In this document: positions 21,501-33,502 of the stretch, in pieces
How positions within the stretch are numbered: the first letter of the stretch is position 1
Layout of the letters: each line of letters begins with the position of its first letter
NCBI GenBank assembly: GCA_903813345.2
Contig: CAIIXF020000002.1
Span: forward strand, 16,064,467 to 16,128,466
Direction of reading: 5' to 3'
DNA from: Owenia fusiformis
Taxonomy: Eukaryota; Annelida; Polychaeta; Sabellida; Oweniidae
DNA length: 64,000 nt
Notes under the pieces: generated by a model
Seen by the model: the letters and a program-made list of their open reading frames with translations, nothing else
Told to the model about the DNA's origin: nothing
Database searches by the model: none
Program-made: the position numbers and the translations under genes

Positions 21501-24392
21501 GTGACCAAGTTATTTTTGTAACAGACTCATGATTTTAAGAATCACAAACATTTTCTGCTGACTGTTATACATATGTTCTTTAACGGAAATCACAGTCGTT
21601 TCCGTGCGGTTTTGGAGATATTTCTATACGAATTATCTTCAACCCCATCTATACTTTATCAAATAGTTTCATTTTTGAGACAGTATATTTTTTCAGATGT
21701 TGTTCTGAGTAGAACACTGAATTAAGGAATCGTCCTGTCCTGAGACTAGTAATGTCACTACCCCTTAATAGGACAAATATACATCTAAGGTTTATGATGT
21801 CAAGATTCCAAGTAATTAACAAGGCATTTTGGTGCCCTGTCACAGGAATGTAAATTCTCAGGAACCACATAGTCATCGGTTCGATTCCTATTAGCTACTG
21901 TAGTTTAGTGCTGTATGCCTATTCTATTTGGCAATTGAATAAGGCTTTTAACGTTGCTTTATTTTCCTCTGTACCATTCATAATTGAGGCAGATGGTGGT
22001 CAACCTCTTGAGGTGTTTAACAGAGGATTTCAATGCGAGAATAATTCTCGTTTTATTTATACATGTTATATGGGAATGGTTCTTGAACACTTACAAGGTA
22101 GATGAAAGTTGCCCAAGAACATTTTTGTGTTCAAAGATGCAAACCATAACGTAGTTGTTAATATCCACGTTGCTTGACAGCTAGACTATCCTTCAAGATC
22201 AGGGTTCATTTTCAACAAGAGAAAGTGAAACACCTGTAGATTTTAAGGATGAGAAACGTGATGGGGTTTTTAACACATATATTGCAAGAAAGCAATACTG
22301 TGATATCTAACACTACAGTTCAATTGATGTGTAATACTAGTAACTATTAGACATCAAGACGCCTCACTTGAATTGTTTGTTGTTTAAGATTCAAAGAATA
22401 TTGATGTTTAGAACATCATAGTCTTATTAATGTGAGCTTGCATTTCTATTGCATTCTAATGAGTTTATTTACTCATATTTTAGTCATAGTATACATGTTT
22501 GTTTATGACTAAACAGCAATATTAGAAGATACATGAAACGTATATCTTCCCTAGCAACTTTGTGGATAAATACATTGCAGGTGTTTCTTACCAAGAGACG
22601 CAAATTTTTTTATCACATTATATATGCTATAAGACTAGAATGCCACTGAATTACTTGGTAGTCGTCTTATTTACCTGTAATTGTTGTAATTGGAACTCTC
22701 TAATGATATATTCTATCATGATATCGTACAATTATGAAATACTATTGTTCTAGTAAATTGTCAGCATATATCAGAGGAGGGATTTCAGAACCAGTTCCTA
22801 AATGATCTTGTCCTGATAACTTCTTCTGGAGTCGAATGATTCTTTAAGGTTTTGAGTTAGTGTTGTGGTTCAGTTGAACTTATCCACTCTTAACCATTAT
22901 AATCTCTTTCTTGGGTTTTTACCAAGATCTAGGATTGTATTCAGCAGGTATCATTTAGACATGTTTGGATACATGACTATCTTTAATTTACCGATTTTTT
23001 CAGAAAGTGTTCGGTAATATGCACAGTTTTATTGTTGAATTGTAAACAACCAAGCATACTCGACTAATAAGGAGGGTGTACATGGGTTCTTCAATGATCG
23101 AACATGTGATCCTAATGGCAATGAGTAAATGATGAATCTCTACGTAGTGTATCATTCAGACACAGCCTTTAAGGATTACAATGCTTTGCAGAAGCACTTA
23201 TACCAGATGTTTAATATTTAAAGATGTAATTGGGATTTCGAAGTTATCACAATCCCAAGAATATTTAAACAACTGGTGTTCATAGTTCGAAGATCATAAA
23301 GAATCCAACATATGGTAACCGATGTAGTACTTCGTCTCACCTTTACTCAAAAGAGAGAACGAAAGGTTAGCATTGATTTGAAGAACCAGATACATTTAAG
23401 GAACTTCAATATAATTCCTTTAGATCTTTTAATCAAGCAATTATTAGCTGTTATCTATTCATGTACAAGGTATACAGAAGTATACACATGTAGCTGTTAA
23501 AGAAGGGTCGAAAACGTTATGTCAAGACCAGTAGCTACTTCTTCAATCTTTGTTTCTAGAAGTCGAGTGGAAGATATGTTTAAAGCAGGCACAATGGGCA
23601 GCTTAAATTACTTCCAAGTCATGTATGTAAGTCTAAGACTATGCTAGAAAATATTCTGACATTTTTCTTACTTTATGGCCAATCAGAATGTCAGAATTTG
23701 TACTGTGGTATAAGTTCGTTGTTGACCTTTGGTGGTTGAATTACCCCGCCATAGATAGACGTCCTTTTTTTATCGTAGTGGCCAATTGAGTCATATATGA
23801 AATAATACTCAGTAGTTTTTTTAGCATAGTAAATCTGAATAATTAGTTTTTGTTAAGTGTTTAACACAGTTTAAACATTTCACCCCAGAACTTGTACTAG
23901 GTTATTAAGTTCCTTAGTCCCGAAGGCTTTAGGATGTAAAGTTGGGTTACCTAAAGTTGTAGGGTTGATCAATTTGTAGTTTGTTGCAAATTTATTCTAT
24001 TCCCGTGGTCTTTCTGCTGTTTAACCCACCGCCTACTTGGCTGGGATTCAGCACATAGTGGCAATATTAGTGTAAGTAGTAAAGGTTTGCGTAGTAAAAT
24101 CTTAAAATTTAAAGTAATTTTAGTTTTTATTAGTAAACCATACTTACCTAATATTGCCACTACAAATATGTCCCTCCCTCCTCCTCCGCTTACAGCAGAA
24201 TGTTCATAAATGTTATAGCGGAATAATTGAGGAATATCCGGGCATTTGTGCGGGGGTGCACAGTGTAATATGCTCAAGAAATTCCCGGGAAGTTGGCCAT
24301 AGATAGATTCAATGGTGGATGTTAGCACATAGTGGCAATATTAGGTAAGTATGGTTTACTAATAAAAACTAAAATTACTTTAAATTTTAAGA
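18560..24392. mobile_element. 5.8-kb non-coding insertion with identical inverted ends
   Basis: Two inverted pairs mark it: 18560-18609 with 24050-24099 (50 bp) and 18589-18715 with 24218-24344 (127 bp). In my base-by-base comparison I found no difference in either. The interior (18716-24049) has no frame I recognise; the longest ORFs are under 125 codons. An ~80-bp unit with 'GGTTGTTAGTCCACAA' recurs at about 18900, 19268, 19430 and 19510. A non-autonomous DNA element or a nest of two is the best reading; superfamily unknown. Confidence 0.55.
24100..24392. mobile_element. 293-bp MITE with perfect 63-bp terminal repeats
   Basis: The left end 24100-24162 (TCTTAAAATTTAAAGTAATT...) is the exact reverse complement of the right end 24330-24392. 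The internal part shares 127 bp with the left end of the larger insertion, so the two are related. No target duplication is clear. Confidence 0.7.
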
Positions 24393-24415
24393 ATTTGGAC
24401 TTTTGCTCCCACACT

Positions 24416-25625
24416 ACTAGGCCTAATTGGTGTGTTATAGGACCTAACTGGTGTGTTATAGGGCCTCTAACTGTCACATACCTCCGTATTCTTTAAAGGT
24501 GCTACAAAGTGCAAATATAAATGATAACATAATTGGATTGCAACTCAGAAAATGCTTCAGAGCAATCTAAGATTTAAAGCAGGGTGTCACAAAAAATTGG
24601 AAATAAATTTACTTATTCATATGAAAAGTTAACCATTTTCAATGAAAGAAAATATTTATTCTCGTTTCATTTGGGTGCAAATAGTAGGACACCTTCTAGG
24701 TGTTTTTTGGTTCTTTTATTTCCCTCGGTGATCAAAAGGCGAGATTTGTAATGTTTCCATTTTTGCAATTTAATAAATACACTGGAAATGTATTCTGTGA
24801 ATGTATATGTAGGTTTTGTAATTACAAAAATTGTTGTAAACTTGTTCTTAATGACAATAAAAATCATTGTATATATTAAACATGACTTTAAAAATGACTT
24901 TTTATTCATTGGTCTGGTGACCCATTAGGCCAAGTTTTTTTCAGTAACTACTTCTGTACTAAAGAGCAGTTTTGTTATGTCACCACCACCACCACAAGTG
25001 GTGACATATTGTTATGGTCTTCAACTTTTTTGTGGACGGTGTTTTGTCAGTTGGCATTCGGCGTCTGTAACAAATGGCAGGTGATTACATTTTGCACGTT
25101 AATGTCTCCTGGTACTTAACAGGAACAGGAAATGACAAAACAGAAAGTGACAAAACCATGCTGGATTTTAAACATTTTTTGAACCAAGATAACAGAGATT
25201 TACATGGCCAGGATCACAATGTACGTGGTCAGAATGACCCCAAACATGATGAAATAACTTTTTCTGCCCTCTGAAAATAGCTAAAAGTAGGAGCTTAGGA
25301 AAGGTCACTTAACAGAATCTTTTGAATTTTCAGAAAATGTGCCCATTATATTGCTCTAATTGCTACAATCTTTGGAAATTTGATATTATTCCTAGAAAAA
25401 GAAAAAAACTAGTAAAAATTAATTGAAAAGCGATCTATTTTCCTTTTTATGACCGCCATTTTTGTTTCAGACAGTTTTCTAAACGTTCTCTGATTTTGTT
25501 AAAATTTGCAAAAACATACGATCCCTACTGATATTTGCTTGTTTTGTGTGCGTACCAATGATTACTTCTTTTCTTTTGTGAATCTTAAAAAACAGCACCG
25601 ACAAACATTTAATAACGTCACCTAT
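24416..25625. other. Intergenic; dispersed 'GTGGTGACATATTG' repeat
   Basis: No gene seen. At 24983-25075 a CACCACC run leads into GTGGTGACATATTGTTATGG and TTTGTGGACGGTGTTTTGTC; a diverged copy lies at about 50890-50965 in a paramyosin intron, so this is a dispersed repeat. Confidence 0.5.
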
Positions 25626-25629
25626 AGTA

Positions 25630-26410
25630 TTTATCCCACCGAACGAAATTCGAGGTGGATATAGGAAAGCCGTCCGTTCGTCTGTCCGCCCGTCTGTTCG
25701 TCCGTCTGTCCTGGAAATATATCAAATACCGATTGACGGATTTGATTCAAATTTTATAGGCTTATGCCTTATGGGTGTAGGATCTCTGCTCGAGAAGAAA
25801 TTTTCAATATGGCCGCTTAATTTAAAATTGCCGCCATTTTTCGTAAAAAAAATCTATGATAACTCAATAACTAGTGGACAGTTTGATTCCAATTTTATAT
25901 GCTGATGCCTAGGAACAAAGGGGCTTTTATTTAAGAAGAGATTTTCAAGATGGCTGCTGATTTTTAAAATGGCCGCCATTTTTCATAAGAAAATGTAATC
26001 TTTGATAACTCAAGTACTAGTAAACGGATTTCATCCAATTTTTTATGCTGATGCTTAGGGACACAGTTGCTCTATTCGAGAATTTTTTTCAAGATGGCGG
26101 CTGAATTTTAGAATGGTCACCATTTTAAGTTTTCATTAAAACGAAATATTTGATAACTCAAAACCCGAATGGATTTAGTTAAAATTTTATATGTTGAAGC
26201 CAAGTGACACTGTTGCTCTGTTCAAGAATCAATTTTCAAGATGGCATCTGAATTTCAAAATGGCCATCACTTTTCCCAAAATAACGTAATCTTTCATAAC
26301 TCAAATACCAGTAAACGGATTTGGTTCAAATTTTATATGTTGATGCCTAGGGACATAGAAGCCCTGTTCGAGAAAGAATTTTCAAGATCTCAGGCATATA
26401 TTCAATGATA
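25630..26410. repeat. Dispersed repeat with degenerate ~120-bp units
   Basis: Starts with CCGTCCGTTCGTCTGTCC simple repeat, then about five degenerate units built on GATAACTCAA, TTTGATTCAAATTTTATATG, CTGATGCCTAGGGACA and CAAGATGGCGGCTGAATTT. The AAGATGGCNGC part recurs in each unit. Confidence 0.7.
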
Positions 26411-26434
26411 GGGACATAACTGCTAAATATATCC

Positions 26435-28533
26435 TTTTGTTCCTTATGGAAAGTTACATAAGATTGCAAAGTTTCAGAATCCAGGTAGGGACTTCCCCCT
26501 AACTGAAAATGTTGCCAAACCAACTATACTCCATTTATTAAGAATTTTCTTCCTCGCTCTTAGAGTATCAAAAATGATACAATATATAATGTATCAAAGT
26601 TTGCGGGTATGGGGTCATTTAGAGGGCCTTTTGTAGTACTAGTCCTCTTTGGATTCAGTCCGGTGATCTGTTCACTGCCTCATACACATTTTAGTGATAG
26701 AGGTCACACCAGGGTCCCTGGCCTCCCTATAAACCACTGCATGAATCCTATATATACACTCTCCTCCATAAGTTTGGCAACCTTAGCTCCCTCATTGAAC
26801 TACGTGTTAAAGCCTCTTTATGTTCGAATTTTTATTTACATAACCTGTGATGAAAATACTTACTTAATATTGATTGGAATGTAACAATTTTTATTTGTCC
26901 CAATTGTTTCCTCAATTACAATAGGTCGAAAATTGATGATAAATCTTTATTTTTTGAAAATCGGCATTCCAATGTAAACGAATAGAAAATGGTAGGTTTG
27001 CCGCAAGTCATATGACAGAATATTCATCCATCCAAGTTCTTGCAAAAATACAAGTTAGGTAGTCAATTGAATTTGCTAACTTTATCTAATAAAAAATTTA
27101 TATGTTTTTTCAGTTTTAAAAAGTTATAGGTCTTCAGAGTCAAAATTATTCTTTAAAAAAAACTCCTCCCATTTCAATAACAGAGAAGGCGAAAAATGAT
27201 TTTCAAAAATGACTCTTAAATATAGTATTCGTAAAGTAAACTGAAAAAAGCGTACAAAAAGTTGGACAATTCAATTTTCTATATAGAAATATTTTTGGTG
27301 AATCTTGATAGATATCCTGAAATTAGATTTGCCCCGAACCCACCATTTCCCATTGGTTTACATGGGAATGAGGATTTTCAAAAATTAATCAAAGGTCCAT
27401 GTGCAGTATGGCAAGTGATTTAGACGGTCATATCTTTCACCATGAGTACTTTCTGGGCATAAATACAGTGATTTTTATTAAAACAATATGTTTTCTTTCG
27501 AGTGAAGTTCCCATGATGATAAAAATATCAATAGAACAATTCGAAAAATTATAAATAGGGACCCCACGTCAACATTTTTTTCAAAATGTTGAACTTACTC
27601 AAAAGAGGATCTTCTTTTCTGATTTTTATTGCATGAAAAGATTATTCAACAACGCTCCAAACATCTTCAAAAGTAGAATGGTATTGAAAGTCTAGTTTTG
27701 AAGATATCAATTTTCGATGACCCAAATCATGCTGAAAACAATGGATAGCATGAGTTTTCCCCATGGGAAAATAATATGGGAAATGTGGAAATGTGGTTTT
27801 TAACTTTATCACATTTCAATACCTATCCCCTTTTCAGAAGTTATTGATATAGTGTAGAAGAAACTTTTGATATATTTAAATTGAGAGAAACAAGATCCTC
27901 TTTTTTGAGGCAAGTGTACATTTTTAAAAAAGTGACAAGGTGGGGTCATAATCCATAAGTTTTCAGAGAGTTGGATTGATATTTTACTATCATGGGGTCT
28001 TCACTTTAAACATATTGTTTTAATAAAAACCACTGTATTTACACCCAGAAAGTACTCATGGTAAAAGATATGACTGTCTAAAATCACTTGCCATACTGCA
28101 AATGGACCTTTATCATCAATTTCCGACCTATTGTGATTGAGGAAAAAATCCGGAAAATTTGGAGGCATTGGAAATGAAGTCAAGTTACATTCCCAACAAT
28201 AGTATATATTTTCTTCACAGGTTATGTAAATAAAAAATTCAAACATAAAGAGGCTTTAACACGTTGTTCAATGAGGGAGCTAAGGTTGCCAAACTTATGG
28301 AGGGGAGTGTATATCTTTGTGCATAACTATCACACTCGTGTGCACCGAACTCTGCCATGATGACAACTGCGTAGAAGTCTGCAATACAGAAACCAAATTT
28401 TCCTTGAAATGACTAGAAATTCCCCTCGAAATGACCCGTACCCACTTACTTTGATAAGTTTATCTTTTTTTCAGGCACACCTCTGTATTCTGAATCTTTG
28501 CCATCTTATGTGACTTTCCATAAGGGACAAAGT
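26435..28533. mobile_element. Fold-back element with nested inverted repeats
   Basis: The outer arm TTCCTTATGGAAAGTTACAT (about 26440) mirrors ATGTGACTTTCCATAAGGGA (about 28510). A second pair, CACTCTCCTCCATAAGTTTG (26757) and CAAACTTATGGAGGGGAGTG (28291-28310), is flanked by TATA on both sides, suggesting a Tc1/mariner-type MITE (about 26757-28310) nested in the larger hairpin. Inner arms about 27390-27500 and 27990-28105 also mirror each other. No ORF recognised. Confidence 0.6.
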
Positions 28534-28621
28534 GCTATATAACATGATAGGGTGGCAGTACTACATGTATAAGTTTATGGGGGGGGGGTGCATACATATG
28601 AAACACCCTTTATATACGTAG

Positions 28622-28949
28622 ATGATAGAATATTGTCTCAATTGGCAATTCTCATTGAGTTCTACAATGCATTGAAAGTAAAGAGAATCCCTGGATTATC
28701 AATCACACTTTATGTTTTTTTAATTCAAAAGACCTATGAAACGTGAGATCATATTAGGAATCTTAAAATATTTTTACATATTTGTGCCTCATTTGTCATT
28801 TTGATATTTCTGTCCACATGAAAAATATTCAGGAAATTAGAATGTGGAATTGAAATTTCCCATGACATAATGAAGAATTACAAATATCAAAGAATTGTAG
28901 AGCTTAAACAAGAATCGTATATTTAGTAGTTGAGACAATATTCTATCAT
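28622..28949. repeat. 328-bp inverted-repeat block
   Basis: A perfect 20-bp inverted pair, ATGATAGAATATTGTCTCAA at 28622-28641 and its reverse complement at 28930-28949. Small MITE candidate; no target duplication resolved. Confidence 0.45.
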
Positions 28950-29735
28950 TTACCTAGATGTTTTCTCATAAGTATAGTTTAGAATTACTGAGAGAAACAG
29001 CATTTCAAACCCCCCGATGTTCTTTGGCCCAACAAAACAGGGTGACCCCGTGTAAGGAGTTGAAAAAAACTATCCCATCGAACGTTCTTGGAAATATAGA
29101 GAACGGCTACGTCCATACGTACGTCCTGCACCTGTCCGGGCAATAGCTAAGTTGGCCCAATAGTCGTTAATATTTCATACATTTATTCCATGTGAGTGCA
29201 AATACTCCGAAAGCAGAACTTGCCTGTCAAGTCCCTTTGGTAAAATTTTATATGTGACAAGAAGCTTATTACACTTTTTATGACAATTTGGCGAGTGAGC
29301 GGCCATTTTTATACATGTTATTTTATGTTGTTGCTATAACTGGAATATATATAGTGGAGCGATTTTGTTTAAATGTCATATAAGCATATTACACCCTTGC
29401 CTTGGGGTCCGTTTTTGGAACCGTCGTAACTTAAAATTTTGTCGAAAGGCATTGTTAATCATAGGAATCGGAAGTTCAATTTGAAGCAAGTTGAAAATAG
29501 ACCTTTTTGAACCCGAGAAGGTCATTGAAGGTGAAATTTCAAATCTAAAGTCAGATTTCTGAGAATTTGTAGATGCTTTTGAAAAAAGAATTGGTCAATT
29601 TGAAACAAGTTGAAAAATACCTTTTTGACCTTGAGAAGGTCAATGGAGGTCACATATAAAATCTAAAGTCAGATTTATAAAAACTTAATTCAGCTAAACT
29701 AGAAGGCGATCAATTCACTGCTACGAGGGTCGTTC
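28950..29735. other. Intergenic; 116-bp direct repeat
   Basis: No gene seen. Two diverged copies of a unit with CAAGTTGAAAA, CCTTTTTGA and AATCTAAAGTCAGATTT lie at about 29480 and 29595. Confidence 0.5.
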
Positions 29736-29787
29736 CATAAATCACTGTTTCACAACTAGTTACTTTGACGGAACGTGATCAATGTGA

Positions 29788-30157
29788 ACTTTTTGGTTTT
29801 CTCGATTTAAACCTACGTATAAGTCAAGTTGCAGATTTTGATCTGGCACAAAGTTAGACAATATATTCTAGCTTTAAAAAATACAACTACGGTTTGGAAA
29901 GGACTTTTAAATGCAGCCGTAATTCATACATTTAGCCCCTCGCTTTGTTACATTGACGCACGTCCACTTCAAAGTAGAATTGGTAATATAATGGATTTTC
30001 GTCAATGTAACAAACGCGAGAAACTAAACTAGGAATTGCAACTTCACTTTACAAACCAAGTTTTAATTCGAAGGCTTTTTTAAAGCTAGGTTGTATTTTC
30101 GAGCTTATAATCTGCAACTTGACTGATAAATAGATTTTAATCGAGAAAACCAAAAAC
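29788..30157. repeat. 370-bp hairpin element
   Basis: The left arm (TTTTTGGTTTTCTCGATTTA ... AGTCAAGTTGCAGAT) is mirrored by ATCTGCAACTTGACT ... ATCGAGAAAACCAAAAA. A second inner pair, CTCGCTTTGTTACATTGACG and CGTCAATGTAACAAACGCGAG, sits near the loop. Confidence 0.6.
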
Positions 30158-30377
30158 TCGTTTCCAGGAAGTTCATCCATTTTTTTATATTACATTGACG
30201 TTTCAGTATAACTTGTGGAATAGATCGATACAAACTCTCTCATTTCCATCAGCATGTAAAACAAAGAATCTCTGTAATAATCAAGATTCTCAGAGAGTTC
30301 GCAGTCAATGTGTATTTCTAAATACTGAATGAATATTATGGTGTTACTCTTTGTATTTTTTAAAGCTAAAATGAATT

Positions 30378-30908
30378 GAATAGATACCAGGTATATACCA
30401 AAGTAGGAAACTGAGTACTTCTAAACAATATATTGTAATTTGGATCTTACTTTTGGTCAAACGTTTGATGAATTGTGAATTAAATTATTCTGAGGCTATT
30501 AGGGATACAGTAGGAATTTCAAATACGGCCACTTTAATGAGTATTATTAATTAATGAATAGATACCAGGTATATACCAAAGTAGGAAACTGAGTACTTCT
30601 AAACAATATCATGTAATTTGGATCTTACTTTTGGTCAAACGTTTGATGAATTGTGAATTAAATTATTCTGAGGCTATTAGGGATACAGTAGGAATTTCAA
30701 ATACGGCCACTTTAATGAGTATTATTAATTAATGAATAGATACCAGGTATATACCAAAGTAGGAAACTGAGTACTTCTAAACAATATCATGTAATTTGGA
30801 TCTTACTTTTGGTCAAACGTTTGATGAATTGTGAATTAAATTATTCTGAGGCTATTAGGGATACAGTAGGAATTTCAAATACGGCCACTTTAATGAGTAT
30901 TATTAAAT
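30378..30908. repeat. 178-bp tandem repeat, three copies
   Basis: Copies begin GAATAGATACCAGGTATATA at 30378, 30556 and 30734, a period of exactly 178 bp. They look almost identical, and I noticed only isolated differences, so amplification is recent (or an assembly effect). No ORF is conserved between units beyond 60 codons. Confidence 0.9.
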
Positions 30909-32081
30909 TACATTACCACAGAACAAGACGATTCCCACATTTTGAAAATACTGAATATCTAGCTGGTCTGGTGAGTTCGAAAAGTCTATGATATGCAACA
31001 TGACTGACTATACAGATAATTTGAGAAAGCTATAAAAGGCAATTTTTGAACTAGCTTGTTTATTTTACCACCATGGCCATGATACAACGTAGAAACATCA
31101 CATAAACATTGACCGTCCATTTCCAGCGGTCATTGGGAACAAATTTAATGAATATTTTCACCATTTGAACTTTATATGTGTACATATTATTGAAAAGGTA
31201 CCTTCTCATGTTTAAACAAATATAAACTGTAACAACAGTCCAACTATATGAATTTAGTGTGGTATACTATATATAATATAATATAATGTTGAATACTGCT
31301 TCATGACAATAGATAGGAGTATTGTCACATATCACCCACAGGTGGCGCCCTATATGGCTAGTGTATAATTCTACCACCAGGGATTATAAGTATTACAAAG
31401 CTACATATTAATACAGGATATTCTTCTATAGTCCTTTATTTTACATAATCATATGATCTCCTCTTCATTGCACATTTTACAAGATGAGTACTAAATGAAC
31501 ATTATGGTGTTACACGCCCGTGATCTGATTCTCAACAAGGCATAGTGCCTACACCTCTGGTTGACCTTTGGTTGACCTTTGAGAGGGTGTATCATCATAA
31601 TATTATTCATACTCATATACTGATGATGTCACATAAAAGCACGTGGTGTGCCAGAATGATAAGAATGCTTGGTTCCAACAGCAATTTCTAAATGTCTTTT
31701 CTCGAGTCTATAAGCAACTGAGCATGGTGCCGATATAAATTAAGTATCGATCATATATAATATTCAAAAAATAAGTTATAACTACAACAGAGCGTATAAA
31801 TAGCAGTTAAAAACTGGCAGTGTGTTTTTCTGACGTAGATGTAATAATTGTACCTAGTTTAGGCACCGGATGTGACGTGAACTTTAGAGGGATCATGGAT
31901 TGGTGGAACGAATCACGTGCCCATCACAAATTCATTCCATCTACGCCAGATACTAATTAGTAATGAATTAACAATATATGCAACTGATCGCAGAGTCTAT
32001 CACTTGGTGTATTTCTCCAAATGTGTACAGTCTGTTAGGTGTATATGAGATGTCGTTATGTAGTTTATGATGCAAACCAGC
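30909..32081. other. Intergenic, nothing recognised
   Basis: AT-rich, with a short 'TTGACCTTTGGTTGACCTTTG' tandem at 31560. A TTTATT at about 31434 could be a poly(A) signal for a minus-strand transcript. Confidence 0.4.
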
Positions 32082-32152
32082 CTAGACGGCGGCCGATTCC
32101 ACTTCGGATATAGATGGTACGGTTGCCGGTCTTCCTGCTGCGTCTTTGAAAG
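32082..32152 (-). CDS. Possible orphan terminal coding exon
   Basis: A GC-richer island in AT-rich DNA. On the minus strand, ACTTTTCCAACAG is a good acceptor, followed in one frame by FKDAAGRPATVPSISEVES, three more residues and TAG. It needs an upstream exon ending in phase 1, which none of the paramyosin exons provides, so it is either a chance match, part of the paramyosin 3' region, or the end of an unseen transcript. Confidence 0.25.
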
Positions 32153-33337
32153 CTGTTGGAAAAGTATGACGGCTGAAAATCAAAGAAAACCAATGATATT
32201 GTTCTTTTTCTATGGTATCTGGAGCAAACAAATAAAAATTTGAAAATCGGAAAAATAGTTATATTTTTAAGTTATATTTTAAAACGGAGATCGTTGATCA
32301 CAAACTTTCAGCTAAATAGCATATCGCTCAACATGACGTCACTGACTGGAGAACTAAGTTTAGATTCAACCCCTGCTCAAATTATGTTTGGCATGCAAGC
32401 AGACTTTTTTCAGAAATCGAGTGTGTTTAAGGAGATAAACATTAGTTACTATCAACTGCAAGTCGAAAGCAAGGACGATTTACTTGCAGATGTTGCCACC
32501 CTTTGTTATTTCCACAAAACTAATTATCTGTGAATCGTTATACCAAGCAGCTTATACTCAGTTGAACAAAGGAACATTATTTTAGGTTTCATGGTGCAAA
32601 CTATGGTGCATTACTATAAAATTGAGGACAAACCACTTTTTTAAGTTGGGGGAATTGTCAAAGTGAAGCTGTTCATGTGAAGGGCAAATATGTTTGTTTT
32701 AATATGCCTTGCCAGCCCAGGTAGTATTACATTGCAATTAGATTATTATTATGCTTCCGTGAAAGTATATCGAGGCATCAGGTCAAAGTTTGCAAAATAT
32801 GTTAACATAGTAAGGTTCACAAATTGAACAACTGTTGCTGTTACCCATGCAAAGGAAAACGGTTGCATGAAGTGTATAGCATTTGTGTGGTAGTTGATTT
32901 TGCAATTTCCTCTTCTGCTGAAGTATCGGTTACTTAAATGTATGCTTACAGTTTGCTGTGGCAGATATTTACTGCTCGAAGCATCTATCCATATTTCAAC
33001 ATCAAGTGAGGAATTCATTTTATTTAGCGCTTGGCATACCATCTTCCTGTTACACATTCTATCTCTTCATTAGATATATTATAGTCAGTGTCGCGATGCA
33101 AGATGCTTGCAAAAAGCAGAACACCATACTTACAAGCCAAGCGTATTGGCCTTAATATCATGGCGTAAAGAGAAACCCAACCAACTCAAATTTGGGCATA
33201 GCATCTAATTTATAAGTTATCATAAAAGCCAACTTCCGATAACCATAGTGCTCAGCAATGTCGTAAATGATTTTTTATGAAATTTAATGCGTTGAATTGA
33301 AACTCCCTTTACTGCGCATGTTACTGACCTCTGACCT

Positions 33338-33502
33338 CTATACCCTGATTATCCTTGTGACCTCTCTTGACATTGACATTGATCGTCCCCGCTGGCGGAT
33401 TGAGCTTGCGTTCCTCTCAGCCATATCGGCACGTGTTTCGGCTTCTTCCACCATGGCTTGTGCCTTGCGGTATTTGTTCAAAGTGATCGACACAACATCT
33501 TC
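33338..33502 (-). CDS. Prm: Paramyosin exon 12 (end of rod, tail, stop)
   Basis: 165 bp, residues 819-872 and [23 protein letters not shown] then [10 protein letters not shown] closes the rod; the non-helical tail is [26 protein letters not shown] acceptor. Sequence below 33338 to roughly 33020 is the likely start of the 3' UTR. Confidence 0.93.
   Translation of the reverse strand, partial: EDVVSITLNKYRKAQAMVEEAETRADMAERNASSIRQRGRSMSMSREVTRIIRV

Larger units (their letters stand above)
14116..24415. mobile_element. Composite fold-back element, interrupted by a 5.8-kb insertion
   Basis: The outer ends are inverted: AGTATGGGAGCAAAGGTC near 14117 and, as reverse complement near 24400, AGTGTGGGAGCAAAAGTC. 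Just inside, the left arm TTCCGTTTCCTTTTTAGAGG has its mirror at 18530-18560, and the missing junction is restored if 18560-24392 is removed. So the older fold-back element is 14116-18559 plus 24393-24415. Its arms carry repeated GTTGCTATGGTAACCAAGTA blocks. No ORF above about 100 codons and no transposase recognised. Confidence 0.6.

Noticed and set aside
21830-21905. GGTTCGATTCC, a tRNA T-loop-like motif
   Set aside because: The flanking stem pairs poorly and no acceptor, D or anticodon arm can be folded around it.
23969-24328. 119-codon minus-strand open frame
   Set aside because: It runs through the inverted ends of two transposable elements; its N-terminal part is the 127-bp terminal repeat.
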